A DNA stretch of 64,000 bases from Tsuneonella flava (GTDB lineage Bacteria; Pseudomonadota; Alphaproteobacteria; Sphingomonadales; Sphingomonadaceae). A program made the position numbers and the translations under genes. Shown one piece after another: positions 8,485 through 18,547 of the stretch (position 1 is its first letter; every line of letters begins with the position of its first letter). The notes under the pieces are model-generated. The model made no database searches and was not told where the DNA came from. It saw only the letters and a program-made list of their open reading frames with translations. The stretch is from NCBI RefSeq assembly GCF_002870965.1, contig NZ_PHSO01000003.1:62001-126000 (forward strand), in the 5' to 3' direction.

Positions 8485-9243
8485 CTATTCGCGCCAGCTT
8501 GGGTCGATCCGGTCGATCTTGCGTTTCCACGCGGCGAAATCGGCCGCGCCCGGCCCGCCGGGCAAGCTGACCTGTCCCAGATCGCGCTGATGCACATCGA
8601 TCACATGCTGGGGCACATCGATCGGATCTCCCTGCGCCAGAGTCGCCACCTGAATTTCGCACGCCCGCTGCAGCGCCCATGCCTGCACGAACATTTCGGG
8701 CAATGTCCGCCCCAGCACCACCGGCCCATGATTACGCAGCATCAGCACGCGTTTCTGGCCAAGATTGGCGAGCAGGCGCTCGCCTTCCTCTGCCCGCACC
8801 GTCACCCCTTCGAAATCGTGGTAGCCGATCTGCCCCTGAAAATTGCAGGCATAGAAACTGATCGGCAGCAGACCGCCCTTATGGCTCGATACCGCCATCG
8901 CTTCGGTCGTGTGGGTGTGGCAGATCGCGTGCGCCCAATCGAGATGGCGATGGAAATAGGCGTGCTGCGTGAAGCCCGCCTTGTTGACCGGGTAATTGCC
9001 CGACAGCACGTTGCCGTCGATATCGATCTTCACCAGATTGCTGGCGGTTACTTCATCGTAAAGCAGCCCGAACGGGTTGATGAGGAAGGCGTTGTCTTCC
9101 CCCGGCACTTTCACGCTGATGTGATTGTAAATCGATTCCGACCAGCCGAGCAGATCGAAAATGCGATAGCACGCGGCCAGATCCTGCCGCGCTTCCCATT
9201 CAGCGTCGCTGCATTCCATGCGGGATTTCAACTGAGTGGCCAC
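8485..9243 (-). CDS. Class II aldolase/adducin-family protein
   Basis: A 252-residue zinc-dependent aldolase-fold protein, the usual length of stand-alone adducin-head proteins. Zinc ligands are visible in ICHTHTTEAM (His109, His111) and RNHGPVVLG (His172). The N-terminal YNHISVKVPGEDNAFLINPFGL segment is typical of the family (fuculose/ribulose-phosphate aldolases and adducin heads). Which aldol or decarboxylation reaction it performs cannot be read. It shares the strand with the downstream iorA-like gene, 40 bases away, so the two may be co-transcribed. It is divergent from the MATE gene across a 112-bp gap. Confidence 0.9.
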   Translation of the reverse strand: MATQLKSRMECSDAEWEARQDLAACYRIFDLLGWSESIYNHISVKVPGEDNAFLINPFGLLYDEVTASNLVKIDIDGNVLSGNYPVNKAGFTQHAYFHRHLDWAHAICHTHTTEAMAVSSHKGGLLPISFYACNFQGQIGYHDFEGVTVRAEEGERLLANLGQKRVLMLRNHGPVVLGRTLPEMFVQAWALQRACEIQVATLAQGDPIDVPQHVIDVHQRDLGQVSLPGGPGAADFAAWKRKIDRIDPSWRE

Positions 9244-9355
9244 GGCGTCTCTCTCCTTGTGCGCTTATTCGGTTTTCGCTCGATACTTATCCTACCACGG
9301 GTGACAGACACAAGCGGCTTGGCCCGGCGGCGGCCACACGCTATCGCGCCTGACA

Positions 9356-10693
9356 ATGAGCAAGGCGGCCAGACTGACACGGGGAAGCATTCGGGGCCAC
9401 CTGGTAACGCAGACCGTACCGATGATTATCGGATCGGCGGCGATGATGTCGGTCGGACTGGTCGATGCCTATTTTATCGGCCACCTCGGCAGCGCCGAAC
9501 TGGCGGCGGTATCGTTTATCTTCCCGATCACGATTGCGCTCGCCAGCTTGGGCGTCGGGGTGATGGTGGGGATCAATTCGGTCGTCTCGCGCGCCATTGG
9601 CGGGGGTTACATGACCCTTGCCGCCGAACGTGCCCATGCCGGGGCCGCCTTCGCACTGGTGCTGGGCGCGGCGATGGGGCTGGCGCTCTATTTCCTGCTC
9701 GATCCGCTGTTCTCTCTGATGCAGGCATCCGATGCGCTGATGCCGCTGATCCGCCAGTACATGGTGCCCTATTCGATCGGGGTGCCGCTTCTGCTGTTCC
9801 AGATGGGGCTCAACGGCGTGTTGCGGGCACAGGGGGAAGCGAACCGGGCATCGATTATCGCCATCGGTTATTCGGTGGCCAACTGGGCGCTCGATCCGCT
9901 GCTGATCAATGGCGGGTTCGGCATCCCTGCGATGGGGGTGGCCGGGGCGGCGTGGGCCACTGTGCTGGGCTGGGTGATCGGCATCGTGCTGGCGCTGTGG
10001 CTGATCCGCAGCACGGCATTGCCCATCGGGTTCAAACTATTGCGCGATGCCCCGCTGGGCGCGTCGATCCGCGAAATTATGAAGGTCGCCGCGCCTGCTT
10101 CGTTTTCGAATGCGATCAACCCGATTGGCCTGTCCGTCCTGACCGCGCTGCTCGCGACGCAGGGCGATGCCGCTGTCGCCGGGTATGGCGCGGCAGGCCG
10201 GTTGCAAAGCTTCGCTACGGTGCCGTTGCTGGCCCTGTCCGCCTCCATCGGCGCTATCGTCGGGCAGAACTGGGGCGCCAACCAGCCTGAACGGGCGCGG
10301 CTGGCGATGCTGGAAGCGGGTGTGTTCTGCGTCGGATATGGCCTGTTGCTCGCGGTGGTATTGTTCGCGGCGGGCCAGTGGTTCGCGCAGATTTTCACCA
10401 GCGATCCGGCGGTGATCCACGAATTCGACAGCTATCTGCGGATCGCCGCATGGGGCTATGCCGGGTTCGGATTGCTGATCGTGGCCAATGGCGCGCTCAA
10501 CGCCGTGGGCAAGGCGACCTATTCGCTGGTGCAAAGCGCGGCGCGGGTGTTCTTTGTCATGCTGCCGGTGGCATGGGTCTTGCGGCCGACGTGGGGGCCG
10601 GCTGCGATCTACACCGCCGAACTGGCGGCCAACATATTGGGCGGGGCGCTGGCGGCGGTGGTCGTGTGGCGCATGTTGCGCCAGCGGGGATAG
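9356..10693 (+). CDS. MATE-family efflux transporter
   Basis: A 445-residue protein with twelve hydrophobic segments in two similar six-helix halves, the normal MATE length. Features include the QTVPMIIGSAAMM first helix, YFIGHLGSAELAAVS after helix 1, and the repeat of that pattern in the second half (about residue 245 on, ASFSNAINPIGL). These are Na+- or H+-driven exporters of cationic drugs or metabolites in the inner membrane. The substrate is unknown. It converges on the DUF2891 gene with 26 bases between stop codons. Confidence 0.92.
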   Translation: MSKAARLTRGSIRGHLVTQTVPMIIGSAAMMSVGLVDAYFIGHLGSAELAAVSFIFPITIALASLGVGVMVGINSVVSRAIGGGYMTLAAERAHAGAAFALVLGAAMGLALYFLLDPLFSLMQASDALMPLIRQYMVPYSIGVPLLLFQMGLNGVLRAQGEANRASIIAIGYSVANWALDPLLINGGFGIPAMGVAGAAWATVLGWVIGIVLALWLIRSTALPIGFKLLRDAPLGASIREIMKVAAPASFSNAINPIGLSVLTALLATQGDAAVAGYGAAGRLQSFATVPLLALSASIGAIVGQNWGANQPERARLAMLEAGVFCVGYGLLLAVVLFAAGQWFAQIFTSDPAVIHEFDSYLRIAAWGYAGFGLLIVANGALNAVGKATYSLVQSAARVFFVMLPVAWVLRPTWGPAAIYTAELAANILGGALAAVVVWRMLRQRG

Positions 10694-10719
10694 CTGTACT
10701 GCGCTGCGCTTCGCCGCAG

Positions 10720-11736
10720 TCAGCTTTCCAGCGCCAGCAGCGCGAAACTGGCCAGCCAGTGGCTGCCCATATAATCTTCCCCGATATGCGGCAGGCTGGC
10801 GGCGATATGCGCCTGCGCCACCGGCTCGAACCGATCAGGCTCTCCCAATGCCAGCCCGATCTGTCGCCAGCACCATGCCCGGCTCAGGTTCAGCCCATCG
10901 AGATGCGCGATCTTGCCATCGGTCCGGTCCGACACATGCACCGGTTCGAACAGCATCGCCGGTTCGCCGCGCTGGGCATCGGGCAGAAACGCCGCGAACC
11001 ATTGCGCGAACGCGTCCCCCTCCATCACCCGGCTCATCAGCAGCGCCGCAGTTAGCGCCGGCGACAGGAATTCGTCGCCGCCAGGTTCCCAACCGCGATA
11101 ATCGCGCCGGTCGGCAAACCAGTCCATTGCCCGCTGCCGGATCAGTGCCGCCAGATCGGAATCGCGGGTCTCTGCCCATTCCAATGCCAGCACCAGAGCG
11201 AAGGCGGTGTTGAAATGTGTGCCGACAGTGATCGTATATGTTAGTTTGGGCAGGTAATCAGTGAAATTGGCGGCAAATCGACGTGCAAGCGGTGAAAGCG
11301 CATCGCCCCACCCCGCCGAATGGCGGTCCGCTTCGGCCTGAAGCGCCAGCATCCAGCCCCAGCCATAGGGGCGTTCGAACCCGCTGGCGTAAGGCCGGTC
11401 GAGCCGGGCAATCTCACCTGCCACTTTGTCGGGCACGAACATCGCATCGGCCAGCACACGGATATCGGTCGCCTCCGGGATATCGGGATAAAGGCGCGCA
11501 ATCTTAAGCACTTGCCAATATCCGTGGACGCAGGAATGCCAATCGAAACTGCCGTGAAAGATCGGATGAATCTCCGCCGGTGGCAGGACATCTTCCGGCC
11601 CGGACATCACCAGATCGAGCTTGTACGGCCACCGCCGCGTGAGGTGGCTCAGCGTCATCCGGGCGAACTCGCGCGCTTGCGATCGACCGATTTTCATTTG
11701 CATTTTAGGAGGTGAAGAAGGTGGTGAAACGATCAT
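10720..11736 (-). CDS. DUF2891 protein, last gene of the 5-oxoprolinase operon
   Basis: A 338-residue soluble protein of the DUF2891 family, rich in Trp and His. Conserved-looking stretches are HGSFDWHSCVHGYWQ (about 50-64), PYGWGWMLAL, GTHFNTAFAL and EDYMGSHWLASFALLAL at the C-terminus. The pattern resembles alpha/alpha-barrel glycosidase-like folds, but no activity is known to me. I place the start at ATG 11736 because it overlaps the DUF979 stop (ATGA, 11733-11736), matching the coupling of the whole operon. Internal ATGs at 11703 and 11697 are alternatives, but the sequence before them is CCTCC, not a ribosome-binding site. Its context suggests a role tied to 5-oxoproline or pyroglutamyl compounds. 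Confidence 0.8.
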   Translation of the reverse strand: MIVSPPSSPPKMQMKIGRSQAREFARMTLSHLTRRWPYKLDLVMSGPEDVLPPAEIHPIFHGSFDWHSCVHGYWQVLKIARLYPDIPEATDIRVLADAMFVPDKVAGEIARLDRPYASGFERPYGWGWMLALQAEADRHSAGWGDALSPLARRFAANFTDYLPKLTYTITVGTHFNTAFALVLALEWAETRDSDLAALIRQRAMDWFADRRDYRGWEPGGDEFLSPALTAALLMSRVMEGDAFAQWFAAFLPDAQRGEPAMLFEPVHVSDRTDGKIAHLDGLNLSRAWCWRQIGLALGEPDRFEPVAQAHIAASLPHIGEDYMGSHWLASFALLALES

Positions 11737-12674
11737 AAAAACGACACCAGATAGAGCAGCGCGATATTCGCCAGCAGCAAGGGGACGGCGGTGGGAATCT
11801 GCGCTTTTATCACGGCATTCTGGTCCTTTAGCTCCAGCAAAGCGGCGGGCACGAGATTGAAATTGGCCGCCATCGGCGTCATCAGCGTGCCGCAGAACCC
11901 GGCCAGCATCCCAATCGCCGCCACTTTGATCGGATCGCCCGACCAGATTCCCACCAGCACCGGCATCCCGACCCCGGCAAACATCACCGGAAACGCAGCG
12001 AAGGCATTGCCCATCACCATCGTAAACCCAGCCATTCCAAGGGCATAGACCGCTACCGCGCCCAGCCTGCTGCCGTCGGGAATGATCCCTTGCGCGATCC
12101 CGCCCACGACTTCGCCCACTCCGGCCAGCGCGAAAACCGCACCCAGACTGGCCAGCATTTGCGGCAGCACCGCCGCCCAGCCGACCGAATCCATCAACCG
12201 GACTCCTTCCGCCAGCGGAGTCAGCGGTCGCGGCCTGAACCACGCGTAACATGCTGCCAATGCAAGCAAAACGCCCAGAGTCAGGCCAACGAGCGTGACC
12301 TGTTTGCTGTCGAAAACAGCCGGGATATACTTGAAAGCCAATGTACCAACCAACGCCACCACGGGGATAATCAGCGCGGGCAAAAACACCCGATTGCCCC
12401 GTGCCTTAGCCTCCGCCTCACGCTCGGTATCGGTGGTGGTCGCCCGCGTGCCACGCCCCATCAGCTTGAATCCGGCGACAGCCACCAGCCCCAGCACCAG
12501 CACACCGTTGCCGATATCACCCAGCAGATCGCCTGCCCAGAAGCTGGTCGCCAGCAAGCCATAGAACGCGGCATTGCCCCACCGCTTGGGATTGCCTCTG
12601 TCGCTTGCACTCAGCAACGCGAAGGCAAGAAATGCAGCGCCGCCAACGGCATAGACGAAGTTGAGCCCGATCAT
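11733..12674 (-). CDS. DUF979 membrane protein (putative transporter subunit with DUF969)
   Basis: A 313-residue protein with about nine hydrophobic segments, matching the DUF979 family. Characteristic segments are FVYAVGGAAFLAFALLSA at the N-terminus and the GMLAGFCGTLMTPMAANFNLVPAALLEL loop near the C-terminus, which looks like a substrate-path motif. The start at 12674 overlaps the DUF969 stop (ATGA). DUF969 and DUF979 are almost always adjacent and are thought to form a two-part transporter, repeatedly linked to pyroglutamyl peptidase and 5-oxoprolinase genes. That link is from general knowledge, while the adjacency here is directly seen. Confidence 0.85.
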   Translation of the reverse strand: MIGLNFVYAVGGAAFLAFALLSASDRGNPKRWGNAAFYGLLATSFWAGDLLGDIGNGVLVLGLVAVAGFKLMGRGTRATTTDTEREAEAKARGNRVFLPALIIPVVALVGTLAFKYIPAVFDSKQVTLVGLTLGVLLALAACYAWFRPRPLTPLAEGVRLMDSVGWAAVLPQMLASLGAVFALAGVGEVVGGIAQGIIPDGSRLGAVAVYALGMAGFTMVMGNAFAAFPVMFAGVGMPVLVGIWSGDPIKVAAIGMLAGFCGTLMTPMAANFNLVPAALLELKDQNAVIKAQIPTAVPLLLANIALLYLVSFL

Positions 12675-13348
12675 GGCTGCACCTCGGTAGCAGCGGCGCT
12701 TTCGCGTTTCAGCTTGCGGTCGAACCGCCAGAGGCGCGACCCGTGGATCAGCGTGGCACAAATCGCTGTGGGAATAGCCCATATCGCCAGATGCAGCGGC
12801 TCAACCTCTATCCCGAACCCTTCCAGTACCCCTTTCATCAGCAGGATCGAACCGATAGCGATGAAGATATCTTCCCCGAAAAACAGGCCGATATTGTCGG
12901 TCGCAGCGGCCAGTGCAGGCACCCGGTCACTATCCGGGTCCGCACCCTGCCGCTCGGCAGCGGCCTGCGCCATCGGGGCTACGAGCGGGCGGACCGTCTG
13001 TGCCGGCCCGGCAATCGAAGTCAGGCCCAGCGCTGCGGTCGCCTGCCGAAACAGCAGGTATCCGATCAGCAATCGTCCGACTGTCGCGCCTTTCAGAGCC
13101 GAAACCGCCGTGCGGGCGCGTTGCTGCAATCCGTGGCGTTCGAGTATGCCGATCACCGGCAGCACGAGATAGACCACGCTGACATAGCGCGCATCGTTGA
13201 ACGCCTTGCCGAATGCAGCCAGCACATCGACCGGATTGAGCCCTGCGGCCAGACCGGTAACCAGCGCCGACAGCGCCACCACCAGCAAAGTGTTCAACCG
13301 CAAGGCAAACCCGGCGACGATCACAGCAATACCCAGCAGAACCCACAT
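12671..13348 (-). CDS. DUF969 membrane protein (partner of DUF979)
   Basis: A 225-residue protein with about five hydrophobic segments, full length for DUF969. Recognisable stretches are RLNTLLVVALSALVTGLAAG (about 17-36), LPVIGILERHGLQ (about 62-74), and the polar FFGEDIFIAIGSILLMKG segment in the second half. The start at 13348 shares one base with the stop of the 5-oxoprolinase gene (TGATG). The stop overlaps the DUF979 start by four bases. These overlaps imply equimolar translation, as expected for two halves of one transporter. The substrate is inferred to be 5-oxoproline (pyroglutamate) from the upstream enzyme. Confidence 0.85.
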   Translation of the reverse strand: MWVLLGIAVIVAGFALRLNTLLVVALSALVTGLAAGLNPVDVLAAFGKAFNDARYVSVVYLVLPVIGILERHGLQQRARTAVSALKGATVGRLLIGYLLFRQATAALGLTSIAGPAQTVRPLVAPMAQAAAERQGADPDSDRVPALAAATDNIGLFFGEDIFIAIGSILLMKGVLEGFGIEVEPLHLAIWAIPTAICATLIHGSRLWRFDRKLKRESAAATEVQP

Positions 13349-16300
13349 CAGCGCGCACTCCCCCAACCGCCACCACCGGGCGTTTCGATCACGAACACGT
13401 CCCCCACTGCCATCTCCGCCGATGCAGTCGAGTGAAGTGCTTCGACCGTGCCATCGGCCCGTTCGATGCGATTTGCCCCCAGCGCACCATCATCGCCGCC
13501 TTCCAGCCCGGCAGGCGCCACTATACGGCGATTGGCGAGGATATTGACATGCATCGGTTCGCGGAACGCAATCCGCCGTACCGCACCGTTGCCCCCCTGC
13601 CATTCACCTGCGCCGCCCGACCCCGAGCGGATTGCAAACTGTTCCACCAGAACAGGAAAGCGCGCTTCCAGCACTTCGGGATCGGTCAGGCGCGAATTCG
13701 TCATATGCGTTTGCACCACGTCCGCCCCGGCAAAGTCCGGCCCTGCGCCCGATCCCCCCGCGATCGTTTCGTAATACTGGCGACGATCGTCCCCGAAAGT
13801 GAAGTTGTTCATTGTCCCCTGACTGCCCGCCTGCGCGCGCAATGCGCCCAGCAGGGCGTCGGTAATCACCTGACTGGTTTCGACATTCCCCGCGACCACT
13901 GCCGCTGGATATTCGGGACTGAGCATCGAACCATCGGGAATGATAGTTGTGATCGGACGCAGGAACCCGTCGTTCAGCGGGATCGCGCTGTCGAACAGGG
14001 TACGGATGGCATAGAGGCACGCCGCGCGCACCACGGGGCGCGGGGCGTTGAAGTTATCCGATAGCTGATCGCTCGTACCGGTAAAATCAATCGTAGCACT
14101 GCGCGCTTGCCGATCCACTGAAACTGCGACCTCCACCGCAGCACCGTTGTCCATCGCCACCCGATGATGGCCATCGGCCAGATCGCCAAGCAGATCGCGC
14201 ACGGCATTGTCGGCAAAGACCAGCAGATGTTCCATATAGGCGCTGACGACATCCGCCCCATAATCGGCCACCAGCCTCAGCAACCCATCGGCTCCGCGTC
14301 GGCAAGCAGCCACTTGGGCGGACAGATCCGCAATGTTCTGGTCGATATTGCGCGCCGGATACTCTCCCGCCGCCAGCAAAGCGCGCATCTCATTCTCGCG
14401 CAACTGCCCCTCGCTCACCAGCAGAACATCGTCGAGCACGATGCCTTCCTGTTCGATGGACGTACTGCCCGAAGGCATCGATCCCGGCGCGATGCCGCCA
14501 ATGTCGGAATGATGCCCCCGCGCCGCGACGAAGAAACGCGGCGCCCCTTCGCCTTCGACAAACACCGGCGCAATCACAGTAATATCGGGCAAGTGAGTGC
14601 CCCCGGCATAAGGTGCGTTGAGTGCATAGGCATCGCCCGGCTTCATCGATGCACCGCGATTGGCGATGACTGTCCGCACACTGTCGCCCATCGATCCGAG
14701 GTGGACCGGAATATGCGGGGCATTGGCGATCAGATTGCCCGCTGCGTCGAATACCGCACAACTGAAATCGAGCCGCTCGCGAATATTGACCGAGCTGGCC
14801 GAATGCTGAAGCGCCGCGCCCATCTCTTCAGCCAGCCCCATGAACAGCCCGCCGAAGATTTCGAGCCGAACCGGATCGGCCTCTGTGCCCACCGCTTCGG
14901 TGTGAGCGGCGGCATCGCGGGTCATTACCAGCGATCCGCAGTCCGCCAGTCGAGCCGACCAGCCCGGTTCTACCGACAGCGTAGCCACCGGATCGATCAC
15001 CAGCGCGGGGCCGGTAATCTGCTGATCCGGCGCAAGGTCTTCACGGCGATACACCGGCGCAGACTGCAGTTCCCCGGCCATATAGCAATCCGCCATCGCG
15101 GCAGGTTCCGCATCTGCCGCACCGTGGGCGAAGTGCAGCGGATCGCCATGCTCGGTCGGCGCAACTGCTTCGATCCGCAGTGTTTCGAGCACAAGCGGCG
15201 CGCTCGTGTCATATCCGAAACGTGCCCGGTGGGCGGCCCTGAAAGCATCGCGCATGGCGGCCATATCGTCCAGCGGAACGGCAATCGCGCTATCGCCCGC
15301 GGCGAGCCGGATATGCGCTTCGCCCCGGATTTCGATCCGTCGGGCCGCGATACCCTGTTGCTCCAGTTCGCTACGCGCTTCGTCCGACAAACGGGCGGTG
15401 GCTTCCTCAAGCTTACCGGCACAGTCTTCCAACGACACCGCCAATGTCGCTTCGCGCATAGCCCGCCGATCCGCCAGGCCCATACCATAGGCAGACAGCA
15501 CCCCCGACAGCGGATGCACAAGCACTGTGCCGATCCCCAGCGCATCGGCCACGAGGCAGGCATGTTGCCCACCCGCTCCGCCAAAGCAACTCAGCGCGAA
15601 CCGCCCCACATCGTGACCGCGGGCGACAGAGATCGAACGGATCGCCCCGGCCATGCTGGCCACCGCGACAGCGATGAAGCCTTCCGCTGCTTCCTGCCTG
15701 CTCATCCGGCGGCCAGTGGCGGACTCCACCTGATCCAGCACCGCGTCCATCCGTGCCTCGGCGGCAACACAGTCGAGCGGTTCGTCAGCCTTCTCTCCGA
15801 ATACCGCGGGAAAGAACGCAGGCTGCAACTTGCCCAGCAGCAGATTGCAGTCGGTCACGGTCAGCGGCCCGCCTTGTCGATAACAGGCCGGTCCCGGCTG
15901 CGCCCCTGCGCTTTCCGGTCCGGCAAGGAAGCGCGCCCCATCGAACCGGCACACCGATCCGCCGCCAGCGGCCACGGTGTGAATCCGCAGCATCGGTGCA
16001 CGCACCCGCACACCGGCCACGCGGTTTTCGTTGTCGCGCTCGTACTCCCCGGCGAACAGCGAGACATCGGTCGATGTGCCCCCCATGTCGAAACCGATGA
16101 CACGGTCGAACCCGGCGGCCCTGGCGGTCTGTGCCATCCCGACAATCCCGCCTGCCGGACCGGAGAGAATGGCATCCTTGCCGCGCAACGCACTGGCCGC
16201 AGCCAGTCCGCCATTCGATTGCATGAACAAAGGATCGTGGCCTGCGCCCAGCGCCTCGGTCAACCGATCGACATAGTCCCGCAGAACCGGCGAGAGATAA

Positions 16301-16935
16301 GCATCGACCGCCGTGGTATCGGCGCGTCCGATCAGCTTGGCCAGCGCCGACACACGGTGGCTGACCGCAATTTCGGTAAAGCCCGCCTCTGCCGCCAGTT
16401 CTGCCAGCGACTCCTCGTGCGCGGTGTAGCGATACCCGTGCATCAGAGCGATCGCCACGGCCTTCAGGCCCCGCGCCCGCGCTGCCTTCAATTCCGCCAG
16501 CGCTGCCGCGCGATCAAGCGGTTGCAACACCTCGCCATCGGCGGTGACACGCTCCGCTATCTCCAGCACTTCAGCGGGTAATGGTTGGGGTTTTTCAATC
16601 CGACGCGCGAAGATGTCTGGCCGCTCCTGCGTCCCTATTGCCAGTGCATCGCCGAACCCCTGAGTAATCGCCAGCAACACCGGTTCGCCCTTGCGTTCGA
16701 GCAAGGCGTTGGTCGCGATTGTCGTGCCGATACGGATATCGGCGGACGGCAGCGACCCTTCGCGTACCCCGATCAGCCGTCGCATCGCTTCGATAGCGGC
16801 GTCGCGATAGTGGGCCGGGTCTTCGGACAGCAGCTTTGCTGTATGCACCACACCATCGGTATCGCGTGCGACGACATCGGTGAACGTCCCCCCGCGATCG
16901 ATCCAGAAATGCCAGCGAGCGGAGGAATCGGTCAT
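13348..16935 (-). CDS. ATP-dependent 5-oxoprolinase, fused HyuA-HyuB type
   Basis: A 1195-residue cytoplasmic enzyme, the length of the eukaryote-like fused 5-oxoprolinase (OPLAH type). The N-terminal HyuA half begins with [14 protein letters not shown] (9-22), has the actin/ASKHA-like motifs [14 protein letters not shown] and SGPAGGIVG, and continues to about residue 650. The HyuB half starts around [20 protein letters not shown] and includes [17 protein letters not shown]-like [13 protein letters not shown] and a glycine-rich [12 protein letters not shown] segment. The reaction is 5-oxoproline + ATP + water to glutamate. A hydantoinase specificity is possible but the fused form favours oxoprolinase. 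It is the first gene of the operon, divergent from the monooxygenase gene. Confidence 0.9.
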   Translation of the reverse strand: MTDSSARWHFWIDRGGTFTDVVARDTDGVVHTAKLLSEDPAHYRDAAIEAMRRLIGVREGSLPSADIRIGTTIATNALLERKGEPVLLAITQGFGDALAIGTQERPDIFARRIEKPQPLPAEVLEIAERVTADGEVLQPLDRAAALAELKAARARGLKAVAIALMHGYRYTAHEESLAELAAEAGFTEIAVSHRVSALAKLIGRADTTAVDAYLSPVLRDYVDRLTEALGAGHDPLFMQSNGGLAAASALRGKDAILSGPAGGIVGMAQTARAAGFDRVIGFDMGGTSTDVSLFAGEYERDNENRVAGVRVRAPMLRIHTVAAGGGSVCRFDGARFLAGPESAGAQPGPACYRQGGPLTVTDCNLLLGKLQPAFFPAVFGEKADEPLDCVAAEARMDAVLDQVESATGRRMSRQEAAEGFIAVAVASMAGAIRSISVARGHDVGRFALSCFGGAGGQHACLVADALGIGTVLVHPLSGVLSAYGMGLADRRAMREATLAVSLEDCAGKLEEATARLSDEARSELEQQGIAARRIEIRGEAHIRLAAGDSAIAVPLDDMAAMRDAFRAAHRARFGYDTSAPLVLETLRIEAVAPTEHGDPLHFAHGAADAEPAAMADCYMAGELQSAPVYRREDLAPDQQITGPALVIDPVATLSVEPGWSARLADCGSLVMTRDAAAHTEAVGTEADPVRLEIFGGLFMGLAEEMGAALQHSASSVNIRERLDFSCAVFDAAGNLIANAPHIPVHLGSMGDSVRTVIANRGASMKPGDAYALNAPYAGGTHLPDITVIAPVFVEGEGAPRFFVAARGHHSDIGGIAPGSMPSGSTSIEQEGIVLDDVLLVSEGQLRENEMRALLAAGEYPARNIDQNIADLSAQVAACRRGADGLLRLVADYGADVVSAYMEHLLVFADNAVRDLLGDLADGHHRVAMDNGAAVEVAVSVDRQARSATIDFTGTSDQLSDNFNAPRPVVRAACLYAIRTLFDSAIPLNDGFLRPITTIIPDGSMLSPEYPAAVVAGNVETSQVITDALLGALRAQAGSQGTMNNFTFGDDRRQYYETIAGGSGAGPDFAGADVVQTHMTNSRLTDPEVLEARFPVLVEQFAIRSGSGGAGEWQGGNGAVRRIAFREPMHVNILANRRIVAPAGLEGGDDGALGANRIERADGTVEALHSTASAEMAVGDVFVIETPGGGGWGSAR

Positions 16936-16971
16936 GTCCCACGCTATGCAGCAATCCGCCGTGCAGATTCA

Positions 16972-16988
16972 ATTGCACGATGCAACCA
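16972..16988. promoter_or_regulatory. Operator-like motif ATTGCA-N3-TGCAACCA between divergent genes
   Basis: The core TTGCA-CGA-TGCAA (16973-16985) is a 5+3+5 palindrome between the 5-oxoprolinase start (16935) and the monooxygenase start (17024). The same core with the same flanking A and CCA occurs at 51649-51665, upstream of the semialdehyde dehydrogenase. Shared flanks and the divergent position suggest a regulator site; the regulator is unknown. Confidence 0.5.
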
Positions 16989-17023
16989 ATCGAGTTACCT
17001 TCTCCTCGATAGGGAGAGACACA

Positions 17024-18514
17024 ATGGCCAAAACGGCTTGCGACCACGATGTATTGATCGTTGGCGCCGGAATTTCCGGCATCGGCATGGCGGCGCATCT
17101 GGAAATGATGTGTCCGGGGCGCGATTACGCCATTCTGGAAGCGCGCGATAACCTTGGCGGGACATGGGATTTGTTCCGCTATCCCGGCATCCGTTCCGAT
17201 AGCGACATGCATACTCTCGGCTTCGTGTTCGAACCGTGGCGGCATGAGAAATCGATTGCCGATGGCCCGTCGATCCTCGAATACCTGCATCGTATCGTTG
17301 ACGAGCGCGGCATCCGTCAGAAGATTTCGCTGGGCACCAAGGTCGTTTCCGCCAACTGGCATTCGGATCGTGCGTGCTGGGAACTGACCGTCGACCGGGG
17401 CGGATCGCGCCAGACGGTTACTGCCAACTGGCTCTATCTTGGCACGGGATATTACGACTACGACGATCCCTATGATGCGGGCTTCGATTTCTCCGCATTT
17501 CAGGGGCAGGTGGTCCATCCGCAGTTCTGGCCGGACGATCTCGATTACGTCGGCAAGAACGTGGTCGTAGTAGGTTCGGGCGCGACAGCAGTCACTCTGG
17601 TCCCTTCGATGGCGGACAAGGCAGCCAGCGTGACCATGCTTCAACGCACGCCGACCTGGATGTTCTCGCGCCCGGCGAAGGATGCTCTGGCCAATTTCCT
17701 TCGCAAGATTTTGCCGGAAGAAACCGCCTACAAGATCACCCGCTGGAAAAACGTGTTCATGCAGGACAAGAGCTTCAAAACGGCGCGCAACAAGCCGGAG
17801 AAGGTCAAGCAGTTCCTGCAAAAGAAGATTCAGAAGGCGCTGGGCGATCATTACGATCCCGCCGCCTTCACTCCGCCATACGATCCGTGGGACCAGCGCC
17901 TCTGCCTGGTGCCCGACAACGATCTGTTCGAGGCGATGAAACGCGGCAAGGCGCAAATCGTCACGGCGCATATCGACAGCTTCGACGCCACGGGCGTGAA
18001 GCTGAAAGACGGACGGCACCTGCCCGCCGATATTATCGTGACAGCCACCGGCTTGCGACTGGCAGTTGCCGGCAAAATCGCCGTCAGTCAGGATGGTGCG
18101 CCGGTCGATTTCGCACAGCGGTTCTATTACAAAGGATGCATGTTCTCCAACCTGCCGAATCTGGCAGTTGTGTTCGGGTATCTCAACGCAAGCTGGACGC
18201 TGCGGGCCGACATCAATTCCGAATATGTCTGCAAAGTGCTCAATCACATGGATGCCGTCGGCGCCAATGTCGCCACACCTTATCTCGCGGAAAATCATGG
18301 GCTGGAGGAAGAGGATCTGTTCGATTTTTCCAGCGGCTATATCCAGCGCGGCAAGCATCTGATGCCCAAGAGCGCCACCACTTTACCCTGGCGGCTCAAT
18401 CAGGATTACCGCGTCGACAAGAAGGCACTGGCCGAAGCGCCTATCGACGACGGCATCCTTCGGTTCGATCATGTCGACCAGCGCGCGCAGCAGCAGTTGG
18501 AAGCGGCAGAGTAG
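17024..18514 (+). CDS. Flavin-containing monooxygenase, type I Baeyer-Villiger-like
   Basis: A 496-residue FAD/NADPH enzyme. It has the FAD Rossmann motif VGAGISGIGMA (about 13-23), GGTWDLFRYPGIRSDS, the type I Baeyer-Villiger fingerprint FxGxxxHxxxWP as FQGQVVHPQFWP, and directly after it the NADPH Rossmann motif VVVGSGATA. The late motif ATG (VTATGL) is also present. Such enzymes insert oxygen into ketones or oxidise soft nucleophiles; the substrate is unknown. ATG 17024 follows AGGGAGAG at correct spacing, so earlier in-frame Met codons are rejected. Transcription diverges from the 5-oxoprolinase operon and the shared gap contains the TTGCA-N3-TGCAA motif. Confidence 0.93.
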   Translation: MAKTACDHDVLIVGAGISGIGMAAHLEMMCPGRDYAILEARDNLGGTWDLFRYPGIRSDSDMHTLGFVFEPWRHEKSIADGPSILEYLHRIVDERGIRQKISLGTKVVSANWHSDRACWELTVDRGGSRQTVTANWLYLGTGYYDYDDPYDAGFDFSAFQGQVVHPQFWPDDLDYVGKNVVVVGSGATAVTLVPSMADKAASVTMLQRTPTWMFSRPAKDALANFLRKILPEETAYKITRWKNVFMQDKSFKTARNKPEKVKQFLQKKIQKALGDHYDPAAFTPPYDPWDQRLCLVPDNDLFEAMKRGKAQIVTAHIDSFDATGVKLKDGRHLPADIIVTATGLRLAVAGKIAVSQDGAPVDFAQRFYYKGCMFSNLPNLAVVFGYLNASWTLRADINSEYVCKVLNHMDAVGANVATPYLAENHGLEEEDLFDFSSGYIQRGKHLMPKSATTLPWRLNQDYRVDKKALAEAPIDDGILRFDHVDQRAQQQLEAAE

Positions 18515-18547
18515 GCAAGCGGCCTGATTTGGGTTAGCGCATCGGGC

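Noticed and set aside
14164-16581. Long open frame (805 codons) antisense to the 5-oxoprolinase gene
   Set aside because: Arg/His/Gln-rich shadow of a GC-rich coding strand, with no family resemblance.
13348-18514. Catabolic island transferred as a unit (oxoprolinase plus monooxygenase)
   Set aside because: Base composition and codon use match the neighbours, there are no integrase or tRNA borders, so transfer cannot be supported.
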